From Terebella lapidaria (lineage: Eukaryota; Annelida; Polychaeta; Terebellida; Terebellidae), in contig OX424559.1 in the NCBI GenBank assembly GCA_949152475.1, positions 34,269,119 to 34,333,118 on the forward strand: DNA of 64,000 bases. Reading direction: 5' to 3'. The notes below the pieces were generated by a model that searched no databases, was not told where the DNA came from, and saw only the letters and a list, made by a program, of their open reading frames with translations. The position numbers were made by a program, and so were the translations under genes. Every line of letters starts with the position of its first letter. Positions within the stretch are counted from its first letter, which is position 1. Positions 27,587-38,742 of this stretch are shown here, one piece after another.

Positions 27587-28346
27587 CACTGTTGTGATAC
27601 TGGATGCACTAACGATCGTTAGTGCATCCCGCAATGGCGGACAGTAAACACGGTCAGTTTGGTTTTTGATCATGCTTTATGAAATGACAGGTCTTTTTGT
27701 GAAAAATGGATACTCTGAAGGGAGCTTAGTGTTTTGGTCAAAGACATGTGTAGTTATATCAAGCAGATCACGCTTCTTTGTTTAGATATGTTGAAGAAAA
27801 GAATTAGCGATAAGATTCACCAACGACAAAAGTGAGATTCCCTAACGATATAGGCCTGATACGTGTATATTGTAATAGGTCCATATCATACACCATTGTG
27901 AATTCGTTGATTTATGCGACATAAATAAGCGAAAGTCACATTAAAAATAGGCAATATGTACTAGAAGATCATCTGTACACATCAAGACATGTCAATTGGT
28001 ACTTTATTTCACGTTCAACATTTAAATAACGTAGATTTGAATTGATAAAGAAACGATCGTTAGGGAATCTTCACATGTTCGTTAGGGAATCTTCGATTTT
28101 ACAAAAACAATCGTTAGGGAATCTTTCGGCTTTTTTCAGACGAGTTTCTCATGCTCAAACTAACATTAATCGTCATGTATTTGCAACGAACGGTTGCTTC
28201 GTGCGCATAAGAATCAGCAGATGTATGTATGTATCAATCACAATCGTAATTATCGGGAAAATGAAGAAAATTCAAACGAACCGCGAGTGGGTTCGCCATT
28301 GCGGGATGCACTAACGATCGTTAGTGCATCCAGTCTCACCACAGTG
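27587..28346. mobile_element. 760-bp non-autonomous element with palindromic termini and 5-bp target duplication (Transib-like?)
   Basis: Flanked by ACATT at 27582-27586 and 28347-28351. The ends are CACTGTTGTGATACTGG... and, from the right, CACTGTGGTGAGACTGG..., an inverted repeat of about 55 bases. Each terminus contains a perfect 28-bp palindrome (27602-27629 and 28304-28331) centred on AACGATCGTT. Inside, CGTTAGGGAATCT occurs three times near 28055-28125 and once inverted near 27829. It has no transposase. A 5-bp duplication and CAC-initial ends fit Transib, but other superfamilies are possible. Confidence 0.7.
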
Positions 28347-29578
28347 ACATTACTTGTGAACAGACTTGTGAATGTTATCCATAATATGTTTTGTGTTACC
28401 TCTGTTTGCTGGGGGGTTTCTCTGTGGGGTCAATAACCTGGGAGGGTTTGGGACATCGAAGATGGTGGGTACAGCCCGGGGAATCATGAGGTGCGCTAAA
28501 ATTGTGTGATCAAAAATATACCATATGACTGGTGGCCTCTGTGCCATGGATACTGCATGCTGAAATTGATGTGTATTGCTAACAAATGTACCGGTACCAG
28601 TAGGCCTACATAACTACATGAATGGACCTATCATGTCAGTTGTATATATTTCTCATGCTAAAACTATTCTCTGACAAAATTGTAGGCATTCCTATCTACA
28701 TGCAAATGTTCAATAAATATGTGAAAACCTGCATCAATCTACCTTTTCCTTGTTCATGAACTGACTGGCTTCAAAGTGTGTAGCACAGAGCACATTGTTC
28801 CTACACAACTGCTCCGGTGGCTTTTTTGATAAGATCCTGTCTGCGGGCGTTCTGCACCCATACCTTGCACCTGAGACAATCAAATTACATCCAATTTACA
28901 AGTAGATATTAAGAGCTAGATCTATAGGTATATTCTAATTATTACAACAAATATGGGCCACATCATCATATCATATGTATAGTATTCAACTTAAATTGTG
29001 GTCGTGGATACAGTGGGTTATGATCGCCATGGACATGGTAAAACATGGCAATATCATAATGTACCCAACAAACCAAGGCACAACGTAGATCTATCTAAAA
29101 TTCTAAATTTTCTCCATGGACAAAGGTCATATCGATTTGTTTCATTTCATTGATGTATCGTTAATTTCATCCCATGACGACCTCCATCCATCGAATTTGG
29201 CAGTCTCGTATCAGTGTCGATGATTGAGATGAGACTGAGTCACTGACATTGTCGTGACATTGAATGACAAAGAGCTTTCTCCGTGATGTAATTCATGCAG
29301 CAACAAATAGTTGACACAATAACCTTTCTTAATCCTTCGGGAATCGAAAAAATGAAACATCAGGGTTTCGGCCCTGATTTTTCCCGCAATTCAGAGCGGA
29401 GCGAAACTCGCCACGAGTTTTGCCGGCCGCCATCATTGGGTCATCCGAATGACCTTGAACACGTATGACGTTGGGCGGCGCTGCTATCGCATGCACGTTT
29501 TTGCATTACATGGACTGCGGAAGTTTCCCATCTTTTTTAATATGATCTTTGATTGTACATTTTTCATTATCGAAGGTG

Positions 29579-29990
29579 GAGCAATCACACTATGGAACGT
29601 ATAAAATGATCACAACCAACACATTTGGATCTTTGGAAATGTATCTCGAATTAACACCTGAAGGTTATGCCTGTGAAATATATGCCTGATCAACATTTGG
29701 TTTTTAAAATGGTTCATATTGTGTGCAAAACTACGTATTCGTTTACACAATGATTGAAAATCATCATCCAAAAATACAGTCAGGCCTACATTCTCAATGA
29801 TAACAGGTCCCCCAGAAGCTCCAAGGCAGCTCTTGTGTACAAAAGCGTCTGCAGTGTGTCTTTACTTGCAATGGACCTCCGGGTATCATGGTGGACCAAG
29901 CCAGGATTTTGTGGTATCCTACACAGATATATCAACTGGTATGACCACGGAATTAACAGTCGATGGTGAAGGCGCCTCACGAGGAGACCT
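29579..29990 (+). pseudogene. Gene B, middle block: end of the Ig-like exon and start of the FN3 exon
   Basis: 29579-29663 encodes EQSHYGTYKMITTNTFGSLE..LTPE and ends at a gt donor. It is the missing C-terminal half of the exon that breaks at 19720; gene C has EHFGTYTMLTSNEYGSLEF there. The next exon opens after 'taacag' at 29806 and reads PPEAPRQLLCTKASAVCLYL...GYHGGPSQDFVVSYTDISTG up to RGDL, where an oligo-T run replaces the rest. Confidence 0.75.
29933..29990 (+). repeat. 58-bp direct repeat, left copy (target duplication)
   Basis: The FN3 exon segment from 'caactggtatgacc' to 'gaggagacct' recurs at 56519-56576 with a single difference (c/a). The left copy ends at the oligo-T tail of the LINE. 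Confidence 0.75.
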
Positions 29991-32900
29991 TTTTTTTTTT
30001 TTTTCCCCGTTACTCATTTATTTCCATATGTCAGAAAGAAACATACATTCAAAAGTGACACATTCGTTTACTTAGATAATACATTCGCACAAAAAAATAA
30101 ACAAAAAAGTCACACAAAAAAACACACACACATTCATACATGTTCCACTGCATCCTATATTCCACACAATGTAACTATGAGAAAAGAAAGACACGAATTT
30201 TTTTTCTGTATAATATGATAAGGTAATGGTGCACGAGAATATTTCTAATTGGACAGCGTGGAGTTTCATTTCAAAATAATAATTTAACTGAAATCGTTAA
30301 TCCAATTTGGTCTTAATGGGGGCCCATTTTGTTATGTTTTCCGCTCTTTGGGTCGTATTACTAAACTTTGATTCGATTTTCATTTTATTTCTTAGATATG
30401 CTTTTGCATCCAAAATATTATATATTCTAGTGGTCCACTTTCTAGTATATAGGTACCTTTTCAAATTTAATATTATCGTATTTTCTAACGGTTTGTTTTC
30501 TTGAAAAATTCCCAATAAAATGTGTTTAATATTCATATAGGGGAATAATTCTATTTCTGGCATCAACCACACTGCAATTCCATGCCATATCTTTTGCTTT
30601 ATTGGGCAGGTGTAGAAGAAATGTGCTACATCATCTTCAATATTTTGGCAAAAATCACAATAAGGATTATTCCTCAATCTGTAGGTGTAAAGTAATTTAT
30701 TTGTTGGTAAAAAACGATGTTGTAGTTTGTAATGAAAGCTTTGAATGGTGTTGTCTTGACTGATTTTATAGGCAAGTGTTTTCCCAATTATTATTGTCAT
30801 AAATTTCTGATAATTCGTCTTGCCATTTATCTTTATATGAATCTTTTCGGGAGTGATTTGATTAATTTAGTATATGAGAATTTGCATAGCTTTTTTTGGC
30901 CACATATTTCTGTCATAGGTTGTATTATGTTATAGTCTACTTTAAGCTGATCTTTTTTAATTCTGTCATTAATAGGCTTAAGTATTGATTCCCTAAAACT
31001 AAAGTAGTCAAGATAATTCATATGAATATTATATTTATCAACAAGCTGCGTCCTACTAATCAGCGTCTTTTCTTCATAGTTATATGCATCTTTGAAATAG
31101 ACCATTCCTTTTGAGATAAACTCATTTTTGCGTATTTGTAAGTTGTCATTTTTGCAAAAATCAGAGTGCCAAATTACAATATTAAGAAAATATTGGTCGT
31201 CATAATTACAATATATTTTTTCTCGATAACATATCAAAGCTTCCAAAACTTGTTTCCAGAAGATATTTTTGATAGATATTGAATATTTCTTGATATAGTT
31301 TAGCGATCCTTCTAACAAATAGTTGATATGGTTCGTATTAAATATGGTACAAGCAGTTATTTTCCAGGTATTTTTTTCTGATGTTTGAAAAAGGTTCGTT
31401 ATCCATCGTAATTTAGAAGATATTGTAAAAAATATTGTAAATGAAGCATTTTTAACCCCCCATCCTTGTAGTCCTGAACAAGTGCATTTAAACTAATTTA
31501 GGACGTTTGTTGTTCCATATAAAATCCAATAGAATTTTGTTTATTTCGGTTATGTAACTTTTAGCTGGGGTTGGTAGTGTCGTCAAGACATGAATGAATT
31601 TCGGTAAAATATGCATCTTAACAACGGTGATCCTTCCAGCAAATGAAAGCTGTTGACATTGATAAAATTTAGTAATATGTTTTGCAGCTGATATTTTGTT
31701 AGAAAAGTTCAATTCTATCATTTTGGTCAAATCTACATCGAACTGTATGCCTAACAATTTAAAAGTTGTTGTATATGGTAGGTTGAAATATGGACATAGG
31801 TCCTCGGCCTGTGATGATCCTAATTTAACTATTTCAGTTTTGTTGATATTCATTTTCAATCCAGAGATCTTTGCGAAGCTATGGAAAACCTCCAGGGTTG
31901 TCTTTAAAGATCGACGGCTTCCATCTAGGGTCAGAAATGTGTCATCCGCATATTGTCCAATTTTAACCTCATGGGTACCTACCACTATCCCTTTGATATC
32001 TGAACGGGAGATTATATATTGGGCCAATGGTTCTATAGCTAAGATAAACAGATAAGGTGAGAGAGGATCGCCTTGTCGACATCCGCGAAAAATTTTGAGT
32101 AATGACCATTATTTATCACACAACTTTGAGAGTTTTTGTATATTATCTTGAACCACTTAATAAAATTGACACCGAAGTTAAATTTTTTGTAGTACTTTAT
32201 CATTTTATGACCATTCGATAGAATCAAAAGCTTTTTCGAAATCTATTAACAATAGCAATCCTTCCTTATCATTATCTTGACAGTACTGAATCAAGTCATA
32301 TACAAAACGGGTATTTTCTTCAATGTATCTTTCTTTCAAGAACCCTTTTTGATTAGGACTTATGATATTTTGCATTACAGACTTCATTCTTTTAGCCAAT
32401 ACAGTCGTCAAAATTTTGTAATCAGTATTCAGTAGATATATGGGTCGCCAATTTTTAAGGTATTCTCTGGGTTTATTCCCTTTAGGAATACATGTTATGA
32501 TACCTCTTTTTTGTGTGATGGATAATTCCCCAGTTTGGAATGCAGCTTTAATAGATCTCAACAGGAAATGTCCCAAATCTTTCCAGAAGACAATGTAGAA
32601 TTCTATTTGGAAACCATCAACACCCGGAGTTTTTCCATGCTTCATTGATTTAATAGCCTCTTTTATTTCGTCATAAGTTATTTCACCGTCACATATATTT
32701 TGATCATCGTCTGTCAAAACGTTAATAGCTTTTTGATTTAAGAACATATCTAAATCTTTTTGATCGGTTTCATTAACGGTTGATGAGTAAAGTCCTTCAT
32801 AGAATAGTCGAATCTCTTCAAGTATATGTTGAGGATTGAGTATGATATTGCCGTTTATGTTTATTTTATTTATCAATTTATTCAAATACTGTTTTCTTTC

Positions 32901-34300
32901 TAAATTAGCAAAAAACTTTGTTGGTTTCTGACCTTCCTCTATCCATTGAACTTTACTTCTTAGCACTGACCCCTTTATTCTTCCCTCTCGAATATCTTGT
33001 AGACGCCGTTTCAAGACTGATAATTCGTTAATTAATTCTGAATTTGTGTTTTGATTAATATCTTTCTCAATGCTTTCTATGTGTTCTGTAAGTTTCCGTT
33101 CTTCGTTGTTTTTTTCTCGTTTACGTTTACTTGAGAAATATATTGTATTTTTTCTTATTTCCATTTTTAAAGTCTCGAAAAATAATTGATCACCTATATT
33201 GAATTCTATATCTGGATTCGACAACTCTTGATTTGCTTTTGCATATTTATTGATATTTTCATTTATGGTATTTTTAACAAGCATAATATATGTATCGTCA
33301 CTTAGGTATAGTGTATTTAGTTTCCAGAACCCTTTACCTCTATCATATTTATGTTCCGCTAGTTCCAATGATATAATTGAATGGTCTGAGCGATATCCCG
33401 GCTGTATTGAACATTTATTAGTTAGGGTCATGATGTCTGACGACACTGCAAAAAAATCTAATCTGGACATTTTTAGGGGATTTCGTTGGAACCAAGTATA
33501 TTGATGACTATCTGGATTGTTGACCCTCCATGGATCTACTAAATCGTATTGTTGCATGAGACTAAGTACTTGTTTCCGAGCTTTTTTATTGTTATCCCGC
33601 TTATAATATTTTGTATCTAATAGTCGATCTTGAACTAAATTCCAGTCTCCACAAATAATGACAGTATATGTTCCCATATCGCTGATAATATTTCCCAACC
33701 TTTCATAAAATTGTGGATCGTCTATGTTGGGTCCATACAGGGTGAATATCTGTATTGAGTGTGTTCATTCTAACGCATATGAAGTTTCCGTTTTTGTCTC
33801 TATCGATAGATTGTATCTGATATTCTAAGTTTTGTTTGAACATGATGGCTACTCCACTAGAATTAGAACTCCCATTAGCTATTAACATTTCCCCATCCCA
33901 ATCCCTTTTAAATTTCATTTCTTGCTTGGAACTGCAGTGTATATCTTGAATACAATAAATGCTATAATTTAGTTTAGATAGATAATCGAACACATCACGC
34001 CTCTTCAAATCTTCGTTTATACCACGCACGTTTGCACTACATATTCTAACTATCGACATTTATATTGACAACGGATTGATACAGTGGACACTGAAAACAG
34101 CAAAAAAGAAACAGAGAAGACGAGCTAACACCCAAAAGCAGAAATGCAAACAAAAAGGGCCGTTTCCTAAAGAAACTGCGATCAACGGGCTCTGCCAGAA
34201 TAACTAACATATCATGTGTAAACAACAAAACATATACACACGAAATATTTCTATATTTACATTAGATATTGGGAGTCTTATGCGAGAAATAAGTTATATT
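29990..34300 (-). mobile_element. L1/Tx1-like non-LTR retrotransposon, decayed
   Basis: On the minus strand the element ends in an oligo-A tail (T15 at 29990-30004). Its ORF2 is in pieces: endonuclease start 33703-34059 (IVRICSANVRGIN), endonuclease end plus first half of reverse transcriptase 32205-33698 (CGDWN, GYRSDHSIIS, HGKTPGVDGF, IDFEKAFDSIEW), 32039-32227, then 31488-32027 with the catalytic YADDT, 30833-31318, and 30297-30800 with the C-terminal zinc-binding domain (CDFCQNIEDDVAHFFYTC). At least four frameshifts or stops separate them, so it is inactive. No ORF1 is visible upstream of 34059. The reverse transcriptase plus the C-terminal zinc domain fits the L1/Tx1 group. The 5' end is uncertain. 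Confidence 0.8.
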
Positions 34301-34429
34301 CGTTAGTGTGCACCTATTACATTGTATTATTACTATGTGCACCGAAACAGTCAATGATTCTCTCAAACATTGAAACGAGTACAAGTCAATAATGTAATAG
34401 AATTCAAAACTACTGTCCAATGCAAATAA

Positions 34430-36210
34430 TTACCCTCGCCCCGATAGGGGCAGAGGGTATTGTAATTGGGTCTGTCAGTTTGTATGTCTGTTTGTCTGTT
34501 TGTTTGTTTGTTTGTTTGTTTGTTTGTCTGTCCGCGCGCATAACTCAAAATCGAATGGTCCGATCGTCCTGAAATTTATAGGGAAGAAGCGGTATCACCG
34601 TGGCTCGGTCCTCCTCAATTTTTGTCAAAATCAGAAAAAAATTGTTGCCATGGCAACGAAAAAAGAGAAAATCACATAATTGGCTATAATTCTAGTTCTA
34701 GTGAATATTAATTTCTTAAACTAATTTTGTATTTTTCTTTGGCCAATTCCCGACCCTATGGTGTACTGCCGATGGTCGTACGACGAAAACTCTCTATTAT
34801 CGCCCGATGTCGAAAAATTGAGGGTCACGATTTCGGTGAATTTTTGCCAGCGACGTTTCAGTGCAAATGTCTGCGCTTATACCTCAAAGGCAAACGGTCC
34901 GATCGATCTGAAATTCGTAGGGCTGGAGTGATATGATAGTCGCTCGGTCCCGTTCGAATTTTGTCAAAATCGGATAAAAACAGTTGCCATGGCAGCGGAA
35001 AAAGTGAAAATCACATAATTGGCTCTAGCTCCGGTTCTACTTGATATTATTTTTTATAACTATTTTTGTATTTTTCTTTGGCCAATGCTCAATCGTATGG
35101 TGTACGACCGATGGTCATACGATGAAAACTCTCCATTATCGCCCGATGTCGAAAAATTGGGGGTCACGATTTCGGTAATTTTTTTACAAGCGACGTTTCA
35201 GTGCAAATGTCTGCGCTTATAACTGAAAATCAAACAGTCCGATCGATCTAAAATTTATAGGACTGGAGTGTTATGGTAGGTGCTTGGTCCCTTTCAAATT
35301 TTGTCACAATCGGATAAAAACGGTTGCCATGGCAACGGAACAAGTGGAAATCACATAATTGGATCTAGCTCCGGTTTCACTTGATATTAATTTTTCCAAC
35401 TATTTTTGTATTTTTCTTTGGTCAATTTCCAATCATATGGTGTACAACCGATGGTCATACGACGAAAACTCTCCATTATCGTCCCATGTCGAAAAATTGG
35501 TGGTCACGATCTCTGTAATTTTTGGCTAGCGACGTTTCAGTGCAAATGTCTGCGCCCATAACTCAAAGGCAAACGGTCCGATCGATCTAAAATTTATAGG
35601 ACTGGGGTGCTATGGTAGTGGCTCGGCCCCTTTCAAATTTTGTCAAAACTGGATAAAAACGGTTGCCATGGAAACGGAAAAAATAAAATCACATAATTGG
35701 CTATACCTCCGATTCTAATCAATATCAGACTTTCAACTTATTTTTGTATTTTTCTTTGGCCAATTCCCGATCATATGACCAAAACTCTCAATTATCGCCC
35801 AAGGTCGAATATTTGGGGGTCACGTTGGGGTTCACAGAAGGGGTCAAAATCGAAAAGTTGCGATAATTCCGTTTATATTCATGATTAATTTTTCCCTAAT
35901 TATTTTGTTTTTTTTTCTGTGGTCAATTCTTTATCATCTCGAATCTGGTCAAAATCGGACAAAAACTGTTGCCATGACAACGGAAAATGTTAAAATCAAT
36001 AATTGACCATAACTTCGGTTCTAATCAAGATAATTTTTTAAAACTAATTTTGTATTTTTCTATGGCCAATTCCTGATCATCTGATATATGGCCCGTGATC
36101 GTACGACCAAAACTCTTTATTATTGCCCAAGGTCGAAAATTTTGAGGTCATCAATTTTCGATTGGTCAGTGTCTCAAGACTGTGCATGCCGATCTCCGAG
36201 GTTTGCAATT
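34430..36210. repeat. Satellite array, ~340-bp unit, four to five copies
   Basis: 'cgacgtttcagtgcaaatgt' recurs at 34851, 35191 and 35530, and 'gttgccatggcaacg' type sequence recurs in each unit. A (GTTT)n tract at about 34480-34527 precedes it, beginning after 'ttaccctcgccccgataggg'. Open frames across it are chance products of the repetition. Confidence 0.75.
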
Positions 36211-36222
36211 CACGTATCTCGA

Positions 36223-36224
<2 letters not shown>

Positions 36225-36287
<63 letters not shown>
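36225..36287. repeat. (TA)n microsatellite
   Basis: About 63 bases of uninterrupted alternating TA. Confidence 0.9.
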
Positions 36288-36288
<1 letters not shown>

Positions 36289-36341
36289 CAAGCACCGTTG
36301 ATACGGTATTCATTGAGTAATCATAGCAACCTCACCTCATT

Positions 36342-36731
36342 TTGATCATCGATTATTTGCATAGCACTGTTAACACTACACACATATATTCTATATTTAA
36401 TGTGCATATAAAGTTGCTTTCCGCGTCAGGGAATCAAACTTTTCTTGACTTCGAATGTCATTTGTATCGGACCAACAGTAACGGTAATCGTCATTTCCAC
36501 GCGCTCTGCTCATCGTTTTTGTTTTGCGATTTTGTTTCAACGCTTCGCTTCCAATATGACCACCCCAATGTAGTCTCGATTTTAGACATCGCTGTCAAAA
36601 TGCCTTGCGTAATCTGTTTGACAAACACACCAACGGTGATATTCATGCCATGCAGGCATCTGGCGCTGTGTCGGCGATGCCAGCGGATTTTTCGGGACAC
36701 ACGATGTTCCGTGTGTCGACGAGTATTCTAG
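36342..36731 (+). CDS. Small RING-finger protein or last exon of one
   Basis: The open frame ends MPCVICLTNTPTVIFMPC, RHLALCRRC, RDTRCSVCRRVF, stop at 36729-36731. The spacing C-x2-C-x11-C-x-H-x3-C-x2-C-x8-C-x2-C is a RING of the IAP-like C3HC4 type, which recruits E2 enzymes for ubiquitin transfer. The first in-frame ATG is at 36600, giving only 43 residues. A good acceptor (cgattttag, ending 36585) lies just upstream, so this may be a terminal exon whose 5' exons I cannot see. Upstream residues in the open frame have no recognisable domain. It lies inside the 26.5-kb insertion, so a captured or virus-derived gene is possible. The RING itself is convincing; the gene model is not. Confidence 0.5.
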   Translation: MIIDYLHSTVNTTHIYSIFNVHIKLLSASGNQTFLDFECHLYRTNSNGNRHFHALCSSFLFCDFVSTLRFQYDHPNVVSILDIAVKMPCVICLTNTPTVIFMPCRHLALCRRCQRIFRDTRCSVCRRVF

Positions 36732-36834
36732 GCTGCCATCCATAAGCGGGGGCCGCGGGGGCGACGCGCCCTTGGCCGTCACTACACGGTTTGTATTTAT
36801 GAAGGGGCAACCTGTTTCTCTTCTTTAACGGGTT

Positions 36835-37310
36835 AGGTAGGGAGGATTGGGAGGATGAGGTTGGAGGTCGTAGGTTGAGGTCAGAGTTTGAGGTTGGAGG
36901 TTAAAATGGGAGGTTGAAGTCTGGGGAGATTGAGGTTGGCGGTTGGGGTGGGCGATTGAAGTTGAAGTTGGAGGTTGTGGTTTGACATTGAAGTTGCAGG
37001 TTGAAGTCCGAGGTTGAAGTCCGATGTCGGACGCTGAGATCGAACGTTGAGGTTGAGGTCTTATGTTGGAGGATGATGTTGGAGGTCGCAGGTTGACGTC
37101 AAAGGTTGAGGTCGGAGGTTGAGCTCTGATGCTGACATTGAGGTGGAGGCGGAGGTTGAGGTAGGAAGTCGGAGGTTGCAGTCGGAGGTTGAGGTTGGGG
37201 GTTGAGGTTGGAGGTTGAGGTTGAAGACTCGGATTGAGGTCGGAGGTTGGAGATTGAGGTTGGAGGGCGGAGATTGAGCTCTCAGGTTCGGGATTGGAGA
37301 TGTCAGGGGT
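36835..37310. repeat. G-rich minisatellite
   Basis: Degenerate repeats of GAGGTTGGAGGTT type; the plus strand has very few C. Strong strand asymmetry, no coding evidence. Confidence 0.7.
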
Positions 37311-37830
37311 GCCTTATGCTTCAATGGTGCGTCAGGGGTGCGTTATGCGTCATTTGTGCGTCATAGATGCGTCAGGGGTGCGTTATGCTTCAATAGTGCG
37401 TCAGGGGTGGGTTACGCTTCAATGGTGCGTCAAGGGTGCGTAAAGAGTGCGTCATGCGTCAATGGTGCGTCAGGGGCGCTTCATACGTCAATGGTGCGTC
37501 AGGGGTGTGTTATACGTCAATGGTGCGTCATAGATGCGTCAAGAATGCGTTATGCTTCAATGGTGCGTCAGGGGTGCGTTATGCTTCAATGTTGCGTCAA
37601 GGGTGCTTCATACGTCAATTGTGCGTCAGGGGTGCGTCATGCGTCAATGGTGCGTCAGGGGTGCTTTATACGCAAGGGTGCGTCAAGGGTGCATGATGCG
37701 TCAGGGGTGCGCATCCTTGACACATGAGGCATCCCTGATGCACCTGTGACGCACCATTGACGCATGACGCATCCCTGATGCGCCCTTTATACACCATTGA
37801 TGCATGACGCAGCCTTAACGCACCCGTGAC
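37311..37830. repeat. GCGTCA-rich minisatellite with an internal inversion
   Basis: Units of about 30 bases such as 'atggtgcgtcaggggtgcgt' run from 37325 to about 37705. From about 37710 to 37830 the array continues as its complement ('gcaccattgacgcatgacgc'). The transcribed strand could form a long hairpin. Open frames here are artefacts of repetition. Confidence 0.75.
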
Positions 37831-38061
37831 TTTGTAGTCCAGACTTCTAGCATTTTTTTTTTTGGAAATTTCGAAAAGAAAAAAAAATCTTGTGCTTTCA
37901 CATGTTCAGAATGTTTTTGACATGTCCTCTACGGGCCACAGTATGAAATAAATTAGTCACATGTCGTTTCACCCGCGCTTAAAATGTTTGCTCCCTGCTA
38001 AAAATGTATGCTTATAAACCTATCAACAACTACGCGACGTCGCTGAAACGTAATCATCGTT

Positions 38062-38165
38062 ATTGCGCAATACCATTTTATAACTACATACTTTATTCTG
38101 CAAAAATTGCATAATTCATGTTGCACACTATTGCGCAATGACGTTCGCTCACTGGTCTATATGAG
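38062..38165 (+). promoter_or_regulatory. Candidate promoter of the C2H2 gene
   Basis: Two exact copies of the palindrome ATTGCGCAAT (38062-38071 and 38130-38139) match the C/EBP-type consensus, and a TATATGAG box starts at about 38158, 60 bases before the ATG. Arrangement seen directly; activity is inferred. Confidence 0.4.
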
Positions 38166-38217
38166 GGCCAGAGCTCGTTAGTTTCCCACAAAGTTGTATC
38201 TTCTTGCACAGATCAAC

Positions 38218-38742
38218 ATGCATACCTGCACATTTTGCGGCAAAGATTTCCAATCCAAATCGGCCTGGTGCCATCATCGGCGAACCCATGTTCGACACAT
38301 CTTTCTGTGCCACACTTGTGGCAAAACCTACAAGACCAAAACCTTTTTCCAAAAACACCTGCAGCAGTTCAACCATTATGGCAAGCCGGACAGCCCATTC
38401 TGCCAAACAGTATATGACCCTAAAAAAGAATCATTTTCAATGACCCGCTGGAAACCAAGTTTTGAATCCAGATCCCATCCTACCTCGACTCCAACCCCAG
38501 CCAACGCCGACACCACCACAACAGCCAAGGCCATCCCAACCAGACCTGTATTCAAAGTTGTCCCCGCATGCAGAACCACACTAACCACTCCAACCCTCTC
38601 CGCCGACCAGTGCATGTTCCGCCAGTCCACCCGTCCCACGCGTCCACCTACTACCGGCCGTCCACAAACCTCTCCGCCCTCAACTCATCAGGATTTAATA
38701 CACCAGTTAGGACTGGAAATCAGTGATAGTGACATAGACTGA
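38218..38742 (+). CDS. Two-finger C2H2 zinc protein, 174 residues
   Basis: The ATG at 38218 follows a compact promoter-like region and has no upstream ATG since the TATA box. Residues 1-50 contain two C2H2 fingers: CTFCGKDFQSKSAWCHHRRTH and a second beginning CHTCGKTYKTKTFFQKHLQQ followed by FNH. The rest is a Ser/Thr/Pro-rich low-complexity tail ending LGLEISDSDID. A DNA- or RNA-binding role is likely from the fingers; the target is unknown. The frame is intact and intronless, in contrast to the decayed elements on either side. It could be a retrocopy, a captured gene or an orphan gene. Confidence 0.55.
   Translation: MHTCTFCGKDFQSKSAWCHHRRTHVRHIFLCHTCGKTYKTKTFFQKHLQQFNHYGKPDSPFCQTVYDPKKESFSMTRWKPSFESRSHPTSTPTPANADTTTTAKAIPTRPVFKVVPACRTTLTTPTLSADQCMFRQSTRPTRPPTTGRPQTSPPSTHQDLIHQLGLEISDSDID

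Larger units (their letters stand above)
24507..28870 (-). pseudogene. Decayed P-element / THAP9-like transposase
   Basis: A THAP-domain exon lies at 28743-28870: CKVWVQNARRQDLIKK, then after a frameshift at an A6 run, LCRNNVLCATHFEASQFMN, which supplies the second CxxH of the zinc site. A possible linker exon is 26634-26690. The main exon from 26323 carries the RNase-H-type catalytic region (VCCLVMDEMSLKES, YVLSGGAIRGAVLKN, VVALVCDQGTNN). It then breaks frame near 25480, resumes with YTRRLNQDCAENLFSIVRSK near 25200 and continues to a stop at 24507. These motifs are diagnostic of P-element transposases, which cut and paste DNA via a THAP DNA-binding domain. Frameshifts mean no active protein. 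The first THAP Cys pair was not found. An element with its own TSD (27587-28346) sits in the presumed intron. Confidence 0.75.
19721..29578. mobile_element. 9.9-kb composite insertion in a gene B exon, bounded by inverted repeats
   Basis: The left border (about 19721-19765) contains 'agatcatatt' then 'aagatgggaaactccgcagt'. The right border (about 29512-29558) contains the complement, 'aaagatcatatt' then 'aagatgggaaacttccgcag' when read on minus. Weaker similarity continues inward for roughly 50 bases more. Coding resemblance to genes A and C stops at the left border and resumes at the right one. The only transposase inside is P-element/THAP9-like, so a P-type element that later received other insertions is the likely origin. 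The exact ends and target duplication are not resolved. Confidence 0.6.

Noticed and set aside
36077..36320. ORFs encoding poly-Tyr-Ile stretches
   Set aside because: Translation of the (TA)n microsatellite.
37338..37749. Cys/Gly/Ser/Val-rich ORFs in several frames
   Set aside because: They are translations of a GCGTCA minisatellite whose orientation flips; no start context or homology.
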